This document shows positions 27,882 to 41,432 of a DNA stretch of 64,000 nt, in pieces (position 1 is the first letter of the stretch; each line of letters begins with the position of its first letter). Position numbers and translations under genes: made by a program. A model generated the notes under the pieces. The model was not told the DNA's origin, made no database searches, and worked only from the letters and a program-made list of their open reading frames with translations. The stretch covers positions 1 through 64,000 of the forward strand of contig NZ_PYOM01000014.1 of the NCBI RefSeq assembly GCF_003026365.1. The letters are read 5' to 3'. This DNA comes from Photobacterium angustum. Its GTDB lineage: Bacteria; Pseudomonadota; Gammaproteobacteria; Enterobacterales; Vibrionaceae.

Positions 27882-29801
27882 ATGAATTACAAACATTTAA
27901 GTATCAAATCTAAACTGATCATCGCGATAACGATGGCGGTTCTTGCCTCTACGACTCTCGTCAGTGTACTCAGCCAAAACCAAGTCCGTACTGCGATTAC
28001 CAATCGTATATTAGACCTCGAATTACCCGCGATTTTGCTGCAAATTCGTAATAATGTAGAAAAAGAAGTTATTCAACTTCAATCTGCTGCAGAGCAACTG
28101 GCCAATAACAGCTATGTTGTCGATAGCGTATTAGATAACAAAGCGCCACAAGATAAGACTCGTTTAGTTCAGGAACTACAAAGTATAAAGAATCAATACA
28201 ACCTACTCGATGTCTCTATTGCTAACAGAAATAACGGTGACTATTGGAATCAAAATGGTTTTCTTCGTCAGTTAACGCCTCAACAAGATAGTTGGTTTTT
28301 TGATGCTGTACGCAGCAATCAAGCTCGTAGCTTAAGTATTTTTCGTGAGAATAATGGCGAGGTAAAACTGTTTGTTAACTACCAACAGCCCAATGGCGAC
28401 ACATTAGCAGGACTGTCTAAGTCACTTGATGAGATGGCGAGCTTTATTAGCCAATTTAAAATAGAGCAAACAGGATTTGTATATTTAGTCGATAGTAAAG
28501 GGACAGTTAAGATCCACCGCGATAATAATAAGATGCTAAATCACAACTCAATCTCTACACTGTTTGATTCCAATATCGCATCAAAATTATTAAATAAACA
28601 AAGTTTTAGCGTAGTAGAAGCGACGAATAATCAACAAGATGTGTTCTTAGCTGCTAGCTATATTCCTGCAATGGATTGGTACGTTATTGGCGAACTACCA
28701 AAACAAGAAGCGTTTGCAGCACTTACCTCCATTCGAAATCAAGTTATCCTCTTTACAGGTATCATTGCAGCCATTTTCATTGTTGTTGCGATTTTCCTTG
28801 CTAGTAGCATTACTCGCCCTATTCAACAACTTGCGGCGATGTTTAAAGATCTGGGTGAAGGTGATGGCGATTTACGTCACCGCTTAACAGTAGAAGGAAA
28901 TGATGAGATTGCACAATTATCATCAGGGTTTAATGGCTTCATTGGTAAAATCCACCACTCAGTAACAGAAGTAGCAGAAACCGGAAATTCACTGCGCCAA
29001 GCAGCAGAATCTGTCGCCCACCAAGCTCAACTGACACTGGATAATAGTCATAGCCAACGAGATAGAACCCTTCAGGTTGTCGCTGCAATTAATGAAATGG
29101 GGGCGACGGTTAATGAAATCGCCAGTAACGCCGCATTAGCTGCAGAGTCAACCCAACAAGCAGAGCAGCAAACCCATGATGGCCAAACCGTTGTTGGTGA
29201 AGCACGTAATACCATAAATCAACTGTCATCGGATATTAGCCAAGTTAGCGATGTCATTGACTCACTGGCAAGTAATACCCAGTCGATTGGTAGTATTTTA
29301 GATGTGATCCGTGGGATCTCAGAGCAAACTAACCTACTTGCCCTTAATGCCGCTATTGAAGCCGCGCGTGCAGGCGAGCAAGGTCGAGGATTTGCGGTCG
29401 TGGCCGATGAAGTGCGCAACCTTGCTAGTCGTACTGCCGACTCTACCGACGAGATCCAAGCGATGATCAACCGCCTTCAGCAAGAAGCATCCAATGCAGT
29501 GGTTGCGATGGAGCAAAGCCGTCAACTGTCTGAAAATGGTGTCTCTGCCTCCGATCAAGCGTCTGTCGCCTTAGTTGCGATTTCTGAACGTATTAGTTTA
29601 ATTGCCGATATGAATACTCAAGTGGCTACTGCGACAGAAGAGCAATCAACCGTGGTACAAGATATTAATTGTAATATTGAAGAGATCAACGAAACGACTC
29701 AAATGACCGCAGATACAGCAGCACAACTGGCTGATTCAAGCCAAGCATTGCGTCAACTATCACAACGTCTGGATCATATGGTTAGTACGTTTAAGTTGTA
29801 A
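27882..29801 (+). CDS. methyl-accepting chemotaxis protein
   Basis: Transmembrane chemoreceptor of 639 residues. TM1 is at about 11-31, a periplasmic sensor of about 250 residues is probably a dCache domain, and TM2 is at about 287-310. HAMP follows, then a signalling domain with the conserved hairpin tip [19 protein letters not shown] and [12 protein letters not shown]. No CheR-docking pentapeptide is seen at the C-terminus. The ligand is unknown. I chose the ATG at 27882 ([12 protein letters not shown]); the longer version would need a TTG and adds 22 atypical residues. The gene stands alone between acnB and lpdA. Confidence 0.94.
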   Translation: MNYKHLSIKSKLIIAITMAVLASTTLVSVLSQNQVRTAITNRILDLELPAILLQIRNNVEKEVIQLQSAAEQLANNSYVVDSVLDNKAPQDKTRLVQELQSIKNQYNLLDVSIANRNNGDYWNQNGFLRQLTPQQDSWFFDAVRSNQARSLSIFRENNGEVKLFVNYQQPNGDTLAGLSKSLDEMASFISQFKIEQTGFVYLVDSKGTVKIHRDNNKMLNHNSISTLFDSNIASKLLNKQSFSVVEATNNQQDVFLAASYIPAMDWYVIGELPKQEAFAALTSIRNQVILFTGIIAAIFIVVAIFLASSITRPIQQLAAMFKDLGEGDGDLRHRLTVEGNDEIAQLSSGFNGFIGKIHHSVTEVAETGNSLRQAAESVAHQAQLTLDNSHSQRDRTLQVVAAINEMGATVNEIASNAALAAESTQQAEQQTHDGQTVVGEARNTINQLSSDISQVSDVIDSLASNTQSIGSILDVIRGISEQTNLLALNAAIEAARAGEQGRGFAVVADEVRNLASRTADSTDEIQAMINRLQQEASNAVVAMEQSRQLSENGVSASDQASVALVAISERISLIADMNTQVATATEEQSTVVQDINCNIEEINETTQMTADTAAQLADSSQALRQLSQRLDHMVSTFKL

Positions 29802-29825
29802 TCGCAAACACAATATCCAGATAAC

Positions 29826-29851
29826 AAAAAAGCGCCCTAAGGCGCTTTTTT
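29826..29851. terminator. bidirectional terminator between the chemoreceptor gene and lpdA
   Basis: AAAAAAGCGCC / GGCGCTTTTTT with a CTAA loop. It lies between convergent genes and serves both. Confidence 0.9.
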
Positions 29852-29871
29852 ATTATTATAACAAGTAGTAA

Positions 29872-31302
29872 TTACTTCTTACGCTTTACCGCTTTTGCAT
29901 TTGGAAGGTCAGTGATAGAGCCTTCAAATACTTCAGCAGCAAGACCTACTGATTCGTGTAGTGTTGGGTGAGCGTGGATAGTTAATGCGATATCTTCAGC
30001 ATCACAACCCATCTCGATCGCTAGACCGATTTCACCTAGTAGTTCACCACCGTTAGTACCTACGATAGCACCACCGATCACACGGTGCGTGTCTTTGTCG
30101 AAGATCATCTTCGTCATACCGTCAGCACAATCAGATGCGATAGCACGGCCAGATGCAGCCCATGGGAATGTAGCAACTTCGTAGTTGATACCTTCTGCTT
30201 TCGCTTCTTTCTCAGTCTTACCAACCCACGCAACTTCTGGCTCAGTGTACGCAATTGAAGGAATAACTTTAGGATCGAAGTAGTGCTTCTTACCAGAAAT
30301 AACTTCAGCCGCTACGTGACCTTCATGCACACCTTTGTGAGCCAACATTGGTTGACCAACAACATCACCAATCGCGTGAATGTGAGCAACGTTAGTACGC
30401 ATTTGCTTATCAACGTTAATAAAGCCACGCTCATCAACATTGATACCCGCTTTTTCAGCGTCAATTAGCTTACCGTTTGGTACACGACCGATAGCAACAA
30501 GAACAGCATCGTAACGAACAGGCTCAGCAGGTGCTTTTTTGCCTTCCATCGTTACATAAATACCGTCTTCTTTTGCTTCAACAGCTGTTACTTTAGTTTC
30601 AAGCATCAGGTTGAATTTCTTCGCGATACGCTTAGTAAATACTTTAACGATATCTTTATCCGCAGCAGGGATCACTTGATCGAACATCTCAACAACGTCG
30701 ATTTGAGAACCTAGCGCGTGGTAAACCGTACCCATTTCAAGACCGATGATACCGCCGCCCATAACAAGTAACTTCTCAGGTACTTCTTTAAGCTCTAGCG
30801 CATCTGTTGAATCCCAAATACGTGGGTCTTCATGCGGGATGAATGGTAGTTCGATTGGGCGAGAGCCCGCCGCGATAATCGCGTTATCAAAGTTAACTGT
30901 TGTTGGGCCATCTGCGCCTTCAACAACAATGCTGTTAGGGCCAGTAAACTTACCGTAACCATTAACAACATTTACTTTACGCATCTTAGCCATACCGCCA
31001 AGACCGCCAGTTAACTGAGTAATTACTTTATCTTTCCACAGACGGATCTTGTTGATGTCTGTTTGTGGTTCACCAAAAACAACGCCGTGCTCAGCCATTG
31101 CTTTTGCTTCTTCGATAACTTTCGCTACGTGAAGTAATGCTTTTGATGGGATACAACCCACGTTAAGACATACGCCACCTAGTGTGTTGAATTTTTCAAT
31201 TAGAACCGTATCTAGACCTAAGTCAGCGCAACGGAATGCAGCAGAGTAACCAGCAGGGCCTGAACCCAACACCACTACCTGGGCTTTAATTTCTTTACTC
31301 AT
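29872..31302 (-). CDS. lpdA: dihydrolipoyl dehydrogenase (E3)
   Basis: FAD-dependent E3 subunit that reoxidises dihydrolipoyl groups of pyruvate dehydrogenase, and usually also 2-oxoglutarate dehydrogenase and glycine cleavage, with NAD+. It has 476 residues. FAD motif GSGPAG is at 13-18, redox-active Cys45 and Cys50 are in GGVCLNVGC, the NAD-binding GGGIIGLEMG is near 180, and the catalytic HAHPTLHE lies near 445. It is the last gene of the pdhR-aceEF-lpdA operon, 195 nt after aceF with a hairpin in the gap. Confidence 0.97.
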   Translation of the reverse strand: MSKEIKAQVVVLGSGPAGYSAAFRCADLGLDTVLIEKFNTLGGVCLNVGCIPSKALLHVAKVIEEAKAMAEHGVVFGEPQTDINKIRLWKDKVITQLTGGLGGMAKMRKVNVVNGYGKFTGPNSIVVEGADGPTTVNFDNAIIAAGSRPIELPFIPHEDPRIWDSTDALELKEVPEKLLVMGGGIIGLEMGTVYHALGSQIDVVEMFDQVIPAADKDIVKVFTKRIAKKFNLMLETKVTAVEAKEDGIYVTMEGKKAPAEPVRYDAVLVAIGRVPNGKLIDAEKAGINVDERGFINVDKQMRTNVAHIHAIGDVVGQPMLAHKGVHEGHVAAEVISGKKHYFDPKVIPSIAYTEPEVAWVGKTEKEAKAEGINYEVATFPWAASGRAIASDCADGMTKMIFDKDTHRVIGGAIVGTNGGELLGEIGLAIEMGCDAEDIALTIHAHPTLHESVGLAAEVFEGSITDLPNAKAVKRKK

Positions 31303-31454
31303 TATGACCTCGTTGTAAGTCTTATATCCCTAACAAGCTATCAGGTAACTTTTACGTATTTGTATACGTTTATCTTTCAGATGGACAACAAGTCTACAGA
31401 CCTGTTAACAAGGTGAAAAATAAATTACCGCAGCCTGTGAGCTACACAACAATT

Positions 31455-31479
31455 CCATGCCTACGCATTGTAGGCATGG
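31455..31479 (-). other. hairpin between aceF and lpdA
   Basis: CCATGCCTAC / GTAGGCATGG, a perfect 10-bp stem with a 5-nt loop, 19 nt after the aceF stop. There is no strong T-run on the minus strand, so an mRNA-stabilising or processing role is likelier than full termination. Confidence 0.65.
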
Positions 31480-31497
31480 CGTTGTGGATGTGAAACC

Positions 31498-33399
31498 TTA
31501 AAGTACTAAACGACGGATGTCTGATAGACAGCCATTTAGGTAAGTGATGAAGCGCGCACCTTCAGCACCATCAATCACACGGTGATCGTATGATAGTGAT
31601 AGTGGAAGTTGTAGACGCGGTTCGAACTCTTTACCGTTCCATACTGGTTTCATTTCAGACTTAGATACACCTAGGATACCTACTTCTGGTGCGTTCACGA
31701 TTGGTGTGAATGCAGTACCACCTAAGCCACCAAGGCTTGAGATAGTGAAACAGCCGCCTTGCATATCAGATGCAGTTAGCTTACCAGCACGTGCTTTCTT
31801 AGAAATAGCCATTAGCTCTTCAGATAGCTCGTAGATACCTTTCTTGTTCACATCTTTAAATACAGGAACAACTAGACCGTTTGGCGTATCTACTGCGATA
31901 CCGATGTTCACGTATTTCTTCAGAATCAAGCTCTCACCATCGTCAGATAGAGAAGAGTTGAATGAAGGGAATGCTTCAAGTGCTTTAGCAGCCGCTTTCA
32001 TGATGAACACAAGTGGAGTGATCTTCATGCCAGAATCTTTCTTCGCTTCGATAGCATTCTGCTCTTTACGGAATGCTTCAAGTGCTGTGATATCTGCGTT
32101 ATCCCACTGTGTAACGTGAGGGATCATTACCCAGTTACGGTGTAGGTTAGCGCCAGAGATCTTCTTAATGCGAGAAAGTGGCTTAACTTCAGTTTCACCA
32201 AACTTGCTGAAATCAACTTTCGGCCAAGGTAGTAGACCAAGAGCCGCACCGTCACCTTTACCTGACGCAGAAGCTGCTGCACCAGACTCAAGACGCTTAA
32301 GTGCATCTTTAACGAAGTTTTGTACGTCTTCTTTAAGAACGCGGTTCTTACGGCCAGTACCTTTAACTTTCGCAAGGTTAACACCGAACTCACGAGCTAA
32401 ACGACGAACAACTGGTGATGCGTGTGCGTATTCGTTGTTTTCAACGAAATCACCTGTTGCTGCAGGCGCTTCAGCTTTTGCTGGAGCCGCCGCAGGTGCT
32501 GCTGCAGGAGCAGGCGCTGCCGCTTGAGCGACAGGAGCCGCTGCAGGTGCTGCAGGTGCTGCACCAGCAACTTCAAATACCATGATTAGTGAGCCAGTAG
32601 AAACCTTATCGCCTTCTGCGATCTTGATTTCTTTAACTGTACCAGCGAATGGTGCAGGAACTTCCATAGAAGCCTTGTCACCTTCAACAGTGATTAGCGA
32701 TTGCTCTTCTTCCACTGTATCGCCAACAGATACCATGATTTCAGTAACTTCTACTTCGTCGCCACCGATATCAGGAACATTAACTTCTTTCGCTGCAGAT
32801 GCCGCAGGTGCTGCTGGAGCAGGCGCTGCCGCTTGAGCAACAGGTGCTGCTGCAGGAGCAGAACCAGCCACTTCAAATACCATGATTAAAGAACCAGTAG
32901 AAACCTTGTCGCCTTCTACGATTTTGATTTCTTTAACTGTACCAGCGAATGGCGCAGGAACTTCCATAGAAGCCTTGTCACCTTCAACAGTAATTAGAGA
33001 TTGCTCTTCTTCTACTGTATCGCCAACAGATACCATGATTTCAGTACATTCAACTTCATCACCACCGATATCTGGAACATGAACTTCTTTCAGTTCAGCC
33101 GCTGCTGCTGGAGCTGGAGCAGCAGGTGCTGCTTCAGCCGCAGGAGCAGGTGCAGCGTCAGCTGCACCCTCGGCTTCGAAAATCATGATTAGAGAACCAG
33201 TAGAAACCGTGTCGCCTTCAGCAACTTTGATTTCTTTAACGATACCCGCTTGAGAAGCAGGAACTTCCATTGAAGCTTTATCGCCTTCAACAGTGATCAG
33301 TGATTGCTCTTCTTCAACCTTGTCGCCAACGCTAACAAGAATCTCAGTTACTTCAACCTCATCCGCACCGATGTCTGGTACATTAATTTCGATTGCCAT
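31498..33399 (-). CDS. aceF: pyruvate dehydrogenase E2, dihydrolipoyl acetyltransferase
   Basis: Core subunit of the pyruvate dehydrogenase complex. The 633-residue protein has three N-terminal lipoyl domains, each with the EGDKAS lipoylation motif (Lys41 in the first; repeats near 140 and 245). Ala/Pro linkers join them, followed by a peripheral subunit-binding domain ([16 protein letters not shown], about 330-345) and the acetyltransferase domain ending in the active-site motif [11 protein letters not shown]. The second and third lipoyl repeats are almost identical at DNA level. It lies 14 nt downstream of aceE. Confidence 0.97.
   Translation of the reverse strand: MAIEINVPDIGADEVEVTEILVSVGDKVEEEQSLITVEGDKASMEVPASQAGIVKEIKVAEGDTVSTGSLIMIFEAEGAADAAPAPAAEAAPAAPAPAAAAELKEVHVPDIGGDEVECTEIMVSVGDTVEEEQSLITVEGDKASMEVPAPFAGTVKEIKIVEGDKVSTGSLIMVFEVAGSAPAAAPVAQAAAPAPAAPAASAAKEVNVPDIGGDEVEVTEIMVSVGDTVEEEQSLITVEGDKASMEVPAPFAGTVKEIKIAEGDKVSTGSLIMVFEVAGAAPAAPAAAPVAQAAAPAPAAAPAAAPAKAEAPAATGDFVENNEYAHASPVVRRLAREFGVNLAKVKGTGRKNRVLKEDVQNFVKDALKRLESGAAASASGKGDGAALGLLPWPKVDFSKFGETEVKPLSRIKKISGANLHRNWVMIPHVTQWDNADITALEAFRKEQNAIEAKKDSGMKITPLVFIMKAAAKALEAFPSFNSSLSDDGESLILKKYVNIGIAVDTPNGLVVPVFKDVNKKGIYELSEELMAISKKARAGKLTASDMQGGCFTISSLGGLGGTAFTPIVNAPEVGILGVSKSEMKPVWNGKEFEPRLQLPLSLSYDHRVIDGAEGARFITYLNGCLSDIRRLVL
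32575..33081 (-). repeat. near-identical lipoyl-domain repeats in aceF
   Basis: Two copies of about 207 nt (32575-32781 and 32875-33081), offset by 300 nt, encode lipoyl domains 3 and 2. They differ at only a minority of mostly third-codon positions by eye. The first lipoyl domain (about 33175-33399) is more divergent. This suggests recent duplication or gene conversion. Confidence 0.7.
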
Positions 33400-33413
33400 T
33401 TTTAATTTGCCTC

Positions 33414-36080
<2,667 letters not shown>

Positions 36081-36152
36081 GCGATCTATCCTTTCGTTGA
36101 TAATCTACTAACAATGTCGCGACTAGGTCTAACTTCGTTTTTAGGTATGAAG

Positions 36153-36929
36153 TTAAGACTCTAACCCGTCCTTGCGCTGTTGAATCCGACGAAGAGAGCG
36201 TTCACGCCTGCTATCTTCACGCGATAAATCCAACAAGGTTTCCTCGATGTAAGCCAAATGTGCGTGCGATGCTTCACGGGCCTTTTCAGGCTCACCAGAA
36301 ACAATCGCCTGCACAATATTAGCTCGGTGCTTTCTTACTTTCTCCACCACTTCAGGTCGGCGGTTTAGGAGTTCGAAATTTTGTAATACGTTTTGCTCAA
36401 GTAGCGGCGCTAAACTACGAATAATATGCAGTAACACCACATTGTGAGCCGATTCTGTTACCGCAATAAGATATTGCATCACTGCGCTAGCTTCTAAGGG
36501 TAAATCCCCTTGTTGCTGCGCGTCTTGAATACGCTGATGACAATCGCGAATGCGAACAAAATCTTCTTCGTTACCTCGCAATGCCGCAAAATAAGAGGCT
36601 AAGCCTTCTAGTGCATGGCGAGATTCCAATAAATCTAATTGTGTTTCCGGATGAGTCGCTAATAAATCCAATAAAGGTTCAGAAAAGCTTTGCCATAACT
36701 TTTCTTTTACGAATGTCCCGCCACCTTGACGGCGAGTAAGCAAATGCTTTGCTTCTAAACGTTGGATCGCCTCACGAACGGAAGGACGAGAAACATCGAA
36801 TTGTTTTGCCAACTCTCGCTCTGGAGGTAATTGCTGACCTGGGGACAAAATTCCCTCTAAGATCAAGCGCTCCAATTCCTGCTCAATAGCATCAGAAAGC
36901 TTTGGTTGTTTAATGCGTTTATAAGTCAT
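36153..36929 (-). CDS. pdhR: pyruvate dehydrogenase complex repressor
   Basis: GntR/FadR-subfamily repressor of 258 residues; pyruvate releases it from DNA. It has an N-terminal winged HTH (about 10-75, with [20 protein letters not shown] and RRQGGGTFV) and a C-terminal FCD ligand domain whose His residues (for example HRANIVQAI and HAHLAYIE) fit the family metal site. It is the first gene of the pdh operon, with a perfect PdhR box upstream, so it is probably autoregulated. Confidence 0.96.
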   Translation of the reverse strand: MTYKRIKQPKLSDAIEQELERLILEGILSPGQQLPPERELAKQFDVSRPSVREAIQRLEAKHLLTRRQGGGTFVKEKLWQSFSEPLLDLLATHPETQLDLLESRHALEGLASYFAALRGNEEDFVRIRDCHQRIQDAQQQGDLPLEASAVMQYLIAVTESAHNVVLLHIIRSLAPLLEQNVLQNFELLNRRPEVVEKVRKHRANIVQAIVSGEPEKAREASHAHLAYIEETLLDLSREDSRRERSLRRIQQRKDGLES

Positions 36930-36983
36930 TTTTATCGACGCTTCTTATATTAAATCCGTTTCATAAAGACCGAATCATCGGAT

Positions 36984-37000
36984 AATTGGTATTACCAATT
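36984..37000. promoter_or_regulatory. PdhR operator, proximal
   Basis: AATTGGTATTACCAATT is a perfect match to the known PdhR box AATTGGT-N3-ACCAATT. It lies 55 nt upstream of the pdhR start codon. Confidence 0.92.
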
Positions 37001-37194
37001 ATTTTACAGGGGCAAAGTGTACAGAAATAAATAAAGATGTCCACACGCAACTTGATTGAAATCATAGAACGAAGAAGGTTTTAACAAAATTTTAAACTTT
37101 TGATACATTGCTAAAACACTGAATCTTCAGAGCTAGAAACAGCCAAGCAACGAAAAAGGAGAAAGGAAGAGATAAAAAGCGGAGTGATTGTAGA

Positions 37195-37211
37195 AATTGG
37201 TCAGACCAATG
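37195..37211. promoter_or_regulatory. PdhR operator, distal candidate
   Basis: AATTGGTCAGACCAATG matches the PdhR box at 13 of its 14 specified positions. A third half-site ACCAATT follows at 37214-37220, so the whole is also a 10-bp inverted repeat (37194-37203 / 37212-37221). Its centre is 211 bp from that of the proximal box. Confidence 0.6.
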
Positions 37212-37259
37212 TGACCAATTTCCATTCGTAAATAAAACTTTAGTCTAATAACTGCCCTT

Positions 37260-37805
37260 TTAAAGCTGTTTTTTAAACCTTTGCCAATCAAAAGATAAAC
37301 CGGGATCGGTTTTTCGTCCAGGGGCAATAAATTCATGCCCTGTTACACGATTTCGAGTAATGGCTGGGTAATTAGACATCAAAGATTGAGTCAATTTTGT
37401 CAGCATTTGATATTGCTCAGAAGTATACGGTAGGTGATCTGTACCTTCCAATTCGATACCAATTGAAAAGTCATTACACTTATCCCGATCTTCAAACTTT
37501 GATACCCCCGCATGCCAAGCACGCTGATTAAAAGGCACAAACTGCACTATCTCACCATCTCGGCGGATCAAACAGTGAGCAGAAACACGAAACTGATGAA
37601 TAATTTCAAAATACGGATCATCAGCAGGGTTTAATTGCCCAGTAAATAGCTGCTCAATATAAGGCCCACCAAATTTACCCGGCGGTAAGCTTATATTATG
37701 TACCACCAGTAATGACATCTCGTCATGAGGTCGCGCATCACAAAAAGGGGACGGTACACGCCTTGCTGTCTTTAACCAATGATCATCGTTAATCAATAAC
37801 GTCAT
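37260..37805 (-). CDS. ampD: 1,6-anhydro-N-acetylmuramyl-L-alanine amidase
   Basis: Cytoplasmic zinc amidase that removes peptides from anhydromuropeptides during cell-wall recycling; its loss raises AmpC where ampC-ampR exists. The 181-residue protein has an amidase_2 domain. Zinc ligands fit His36 (VVHNISLPPG), and His and Asp in VTGHEFIAPGRKTDPG near 155-166. No ampE is seen next to it, unlike in E. coli. It is divergent from nadC. Confidence 0.95.
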   Translation of the reverse strand: MTLLINDDHWLKTARRVPSPFCDARPHDEMSLLVVHNISLPPGKFGGPYIEQLFTGQLNPADDPYFEIIHQFRVSAHCLIRRDGEIVQFVPFNQRAWHAGVSKFEDRDKCNDFSIGIELEGTDHLPYTSEQYQMLTKLTQSLMSNYPAITRNRVTGHEFIAPGRKTDPGLSFDWQRFKKQL

Positions 37806-38028
37806 AATCCATCTTCTATTTACGTGTTACTAAAACCAAACAAGCAGGTAAAGTATCATTAGCTTATATTGAAAAGCCAATTTCCTCTCATCGCTTTTGC
37901 CTATCGCAGTAATAGATAGAAACAACCAAATATTTCGATATTAACATTCGATTAACCCGTATTCACTTTATCCTACTCCTTTCTCACGGTATGATTTGCA
38001 CCATCATTCGCAGCACTTTTGCTGCTAA

Positions 38029-38943
<915 letters not shown>

Positions 38944-39257
38944 CACCTCTCCACTATCAGTTTTTTGTGACATAAATATTTAACTGATACCTTTATTTAT
39001 AAAGAAAGAGAAAAATACCCACTGATTTTTCTCTTTCTACTTCACATCTCACTGAATTTTATAAAAATTAAATTACGAGCGATTACTCGCTTTGATCTTT
39101 GCAACTTCTGCAACGCCTGATTTTTTTTTACCACCCGTGCCGAGCTATCCCTTTTTCATTATTCACTCTAACAATAAAGCCCCTATTCTGAATTTAATTC
39201 CATTCGCGAATTTATGACGTTAACTCATTTATTATTTTGTTACTTAAGGACAGAGAA
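38944..39257 (+). other. nadC-pilA intergenic region
   Basis: 314 nt, AT-rich. It contains an A/T-rich 14-bp inverted repeat (39003-39016 / 39025-39038), probably the nadC transcript end, and should contain the pilA promoter. I looked for a sigma-54 -24/-12 motif, which drives pilA in some bacteria, and found none. Confidence 0.5.
39003..39038 (+). terminator. terminator-like hairpin after nadC
   Basis: AGAAAGAGAAAAAT / ATTTTTCTCTTTCT, a perfect 14-bp stem with an 8-nt loop. The stem is weak (A/T-rich), but its 3' arm contains the T-run. Confidence 0.5.
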
Positions 39258-39704
39258 ATGAAAAAACAACAGGGTTTTACACTTATTGAATTGATGATCG
39301 TGGTAGCAATCATCGGTATCATCTCAGCTTTTGCTATTCCAGCATACTCAGATTACACACAAAAAACTCGCTTAGCTGGTACAGTTGCAGGAATAACTAG
39401 CTACAAGACTGCTGTCGCTCTTTGTGGACAAGAAAATGGAGCATTTACTACTTGTAACCATAATACGAATGGTATACCGGACACTATTGCAGCAAATAAT
39501 GCAGGTGCAACAATTAACTATGTCGATGCTCTTACTGTTGCAAGTGGTGCTATCAATGTAACAAGTACAGGGGTAAATAGTAGTAATGCCAAAATGGTAT
39601 TAACTTTCACGCCAACACTTAGCGATGGTGCGATTCGTTGGGGTATTACAGGTACAGGGTGTGCATCAGCAACAAATACTCGTGGAATAAATTGCAATAA
39701 CTAA
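39258..39704 (+). CDS. pilA: type IV pilin PilA
   Basis: Major-type prepilin of 148 residues. A short basic leader MKKQQG is cut by PilD before Phe, and the conserved [18 protein letters not shown] helix has Glu at mature position 5. The C-terminal part contains cysteine pairs (LCGQ...TTC and GCAS...NC), fitting a pilin disulfide loop. I chose the ATG at 39258, with AAGGA upstream. The stop codon overlaps the pilB start by one base, so pilin and motor may share a transcript. The C-terminal domain shows no close match to a pilin I know. Confidence 0.93.
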   Translation: MKKQQGFTLIELMIVVAIIGIISAFAIPAYSDYTQKTRLAGTVAGITSYKTAVALCGQENGAFTTCNHNTNGIPDTIAANNAGATINYVDALTVASGAINVTSTGVNSSNAKMVLTFTPTLSDGAIRWGITGTGCASATNTRGINCNN

Positions 39705-41389
39705 TGCAAACCAATCTCGCATCTATCTTGGCTCAAGCGAATTTAATAAGCCCAGAGCAAGAACAACAAGTGGTCGAGTTTGTAACGGCGGAAGGGATGA
39801 ACGTCCCGACCGCCTTAACCCGTTTAGGCATATTGAGTGATGTAGATTTAGCCGATAACTTGGCTAATTTATTTGGATTACAAAAAGTCGATGTTCACCA
39901 CTACGACTATGACGGTTGTTGTCAAAGTGTCTACCAACGTGAGTTAGTATTACGCCATCGCGCACTGCCATTAACTCAAGATGCCAATAGCCTATTTCTA
40001 GGGGTTAGCGATCCCACCAATATGGATGCGCAAGACGAGTTTCGTTTTGCGGTCGGAAAAACCGTTGAGTTTCTAGTATTAGAAAACAAACAATTAGAAT
40101 CTGCTATTCGCCGTGTTTACGGTAGTGATATTGGTGAAACCAACCACAGCAAACAGGTCAGTGATGCCGATTTAGGAGAGCTGGTTGATATTAGTGATGC
40201 TGAACTCGATGATGCTACCGATTTAAGCCAAGACAGCGCCCCAGTTACCCGTTATATCAACCAAGTGTTATTAGATGCAGTGCGTCGTAAAGCCTCAGAT
40301 ATTCATTTTGAGCCTTATGAACACAACTACCGTATTCGCTTTCGTTGTGACGGTATATTGCATCAACATTTAACTCCCCCAGCCAGTTTGTCGCGCCGTT
40401 TATCGACCCGTTTAAAGGTAATGTCGAAGCTCAATATTGCCGAGCGTCGCCAACCACAAGATGGACGAATAAAGCTAAAGCTCTCTGATAATTTGGCGAT
40501 TGATTTACGTGTTTCTACCTTGCCGACGCTATGGGGTGAAAAAGTCGTACTACGGATATTAGATAGCTCGGCCGCTAATCTTAATATTGATATTTTAGGC
40601 TATAACGATAAACAAAAATCTGATTATTTAACTGCCCTTGAGCGTCCACAAGGGATGATATTAATTACCGGCCCAACAGGTAGCGGTAAAACCGTCTCGC
40701 TATATACTGGGCTCAATATTTTAAATACCGATGAGCGCAATATTTCTACCGCTGAAGATCCAGTAGAAATTAACCTGCCCGGTATTAACCAAGTACAGAT
40801 TAATCAGCAAGTCGGTTTAAGCTTTGCTGATGCGTTGCGTTCATTTTTGCGTCAAGACCCTGACATTGTGATGGTAGGGGAAATTCGTGATTTAGAAACC
40901 GCTTCTATTGCAGTAAAAGCCGCCCAAACCGGGCACTTAGTATTATCGACTCTGCATACGAATTCTGCCGCCGAAACCATTACCCGTTTAACCAATATGG
41001 GAGTGGAAGATTTTAACCTCGCCTCATCACTGAGCTTAATTATCGCCCAACGTCTTGCCCGTCGCTTATGTAAAAGCTGCAAACAACCGCACCCGCTTGA
41101 TCCAATTACCTGCCAGCGATTAAACCTGCCGCAAAACTCCAGTGTATATAAAGCCAATAATGCAGGGTGTGATGATTGTAATAAAGGCTACGCAGGACGT
41201 GTCGGTATTTATGAAGTCATGGTATTTAGCCGCGAGATCGCCGAAGCCTTAATGACCAATGCCACCGCGCTGCAATTAGAAGATATTGCCGCCCAGCAAG
41301 GGATGAAACGACTTAAAGAATCCGGCATTGAAAAATTAACTGACGGCATTACCAGCCTTGCTGAATTACAACGAGTACTACAGTTATAA
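39704..41389 (+). CDS. pilB: type IV pilus extension ATPase PilB
   Basis: GspE/PilB hexameric ATPase of 561 residues that powers pilus extension. The N-terminal MshEN/GspE-N domain is at about 1-150. Walker A GPTGSGKT lies near 323-330, the Asp box and Walker B DIVMVGEIRD near 385, the His box further on, and a CKSC...CDDC zinc site near 460-485. It starts on TAATG overlapping pilA. It is followed by pilC after 43 nt. Confidence 0.96.
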   Translation: MQTNLASILAQANLISPEQEQQVVEFVTAEGMNVPTALTRLGILSDVDLADNLANLFGLQKVDVHHYDYDGCCQSVYQRELVLRHRALPLTQDANSLFLGVSDPTNMDAQDEFRFAVGKTVEFLVLENKQLESAIRRVYGSDIGETNHSKQVSDADLGELVDISDAELDDATDLSQDSAPVTRYINQVLLDAVRRKASDIHFEPYEHNYRIRFRCDGILHQHLTPPASLSRRLSTRLKVMSKLNIAERRQPQDGRIKLKLSDNLAIDLRVSTLPTLWGEKVVLRILDSSAANLNIDILGYNDKQKSDYLTALERPQGMILITGPTGSGKTVSLYTGLNILNTDERNISTAEDPVEINLPGINQVQINQQVGLSFADALRSFLRQDPDIVMVGEIRDLETASIAVKAAQTGHLVLSTLHTNSAAETITRLTNMGVEDFNLASSLSLIIAQRLARRLCKSCKQPHPLDPITCQRLNLPQNSSVYKANNAGCDDCNKGYAGRVGIYEVMVFSREIAEALMTNATALQLEDIAAQQGMKRLKESGIEKLTDGITSLAELQRVLQL

Positions 41390-41432
41390 CCTTCCCTACT
41401 TTGTATTAATTGTTTGATAGAGAATTCCGCTT

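Larger units (their letters stand above)
36930..37259. other. pdhR promoter region and ampD 3' flank
   Basis: 330 nt without a gene. It holds two PdhR-type operators (36984-37000 and 37195-37211) and the pdhR promoter; I cannot assign the -10/-35 with confidence. No small gene is supported. Confidence 0.55.

Noticed and set aside
32127..33192. Several open frames opposite or offset within aceF (Ser- or Cys-rich)
   Set aside because: They are shadows of the Ala/Pro-rich and repeated lipoyl-domain sequence; composition is low-complexity and atypical for proteins.
38944..39257. Sigma-54 promoter for pilA
   Set aside because: I scanned the gap for TGGCAC-N5-TTGC and close variants on the coding strand and found none.
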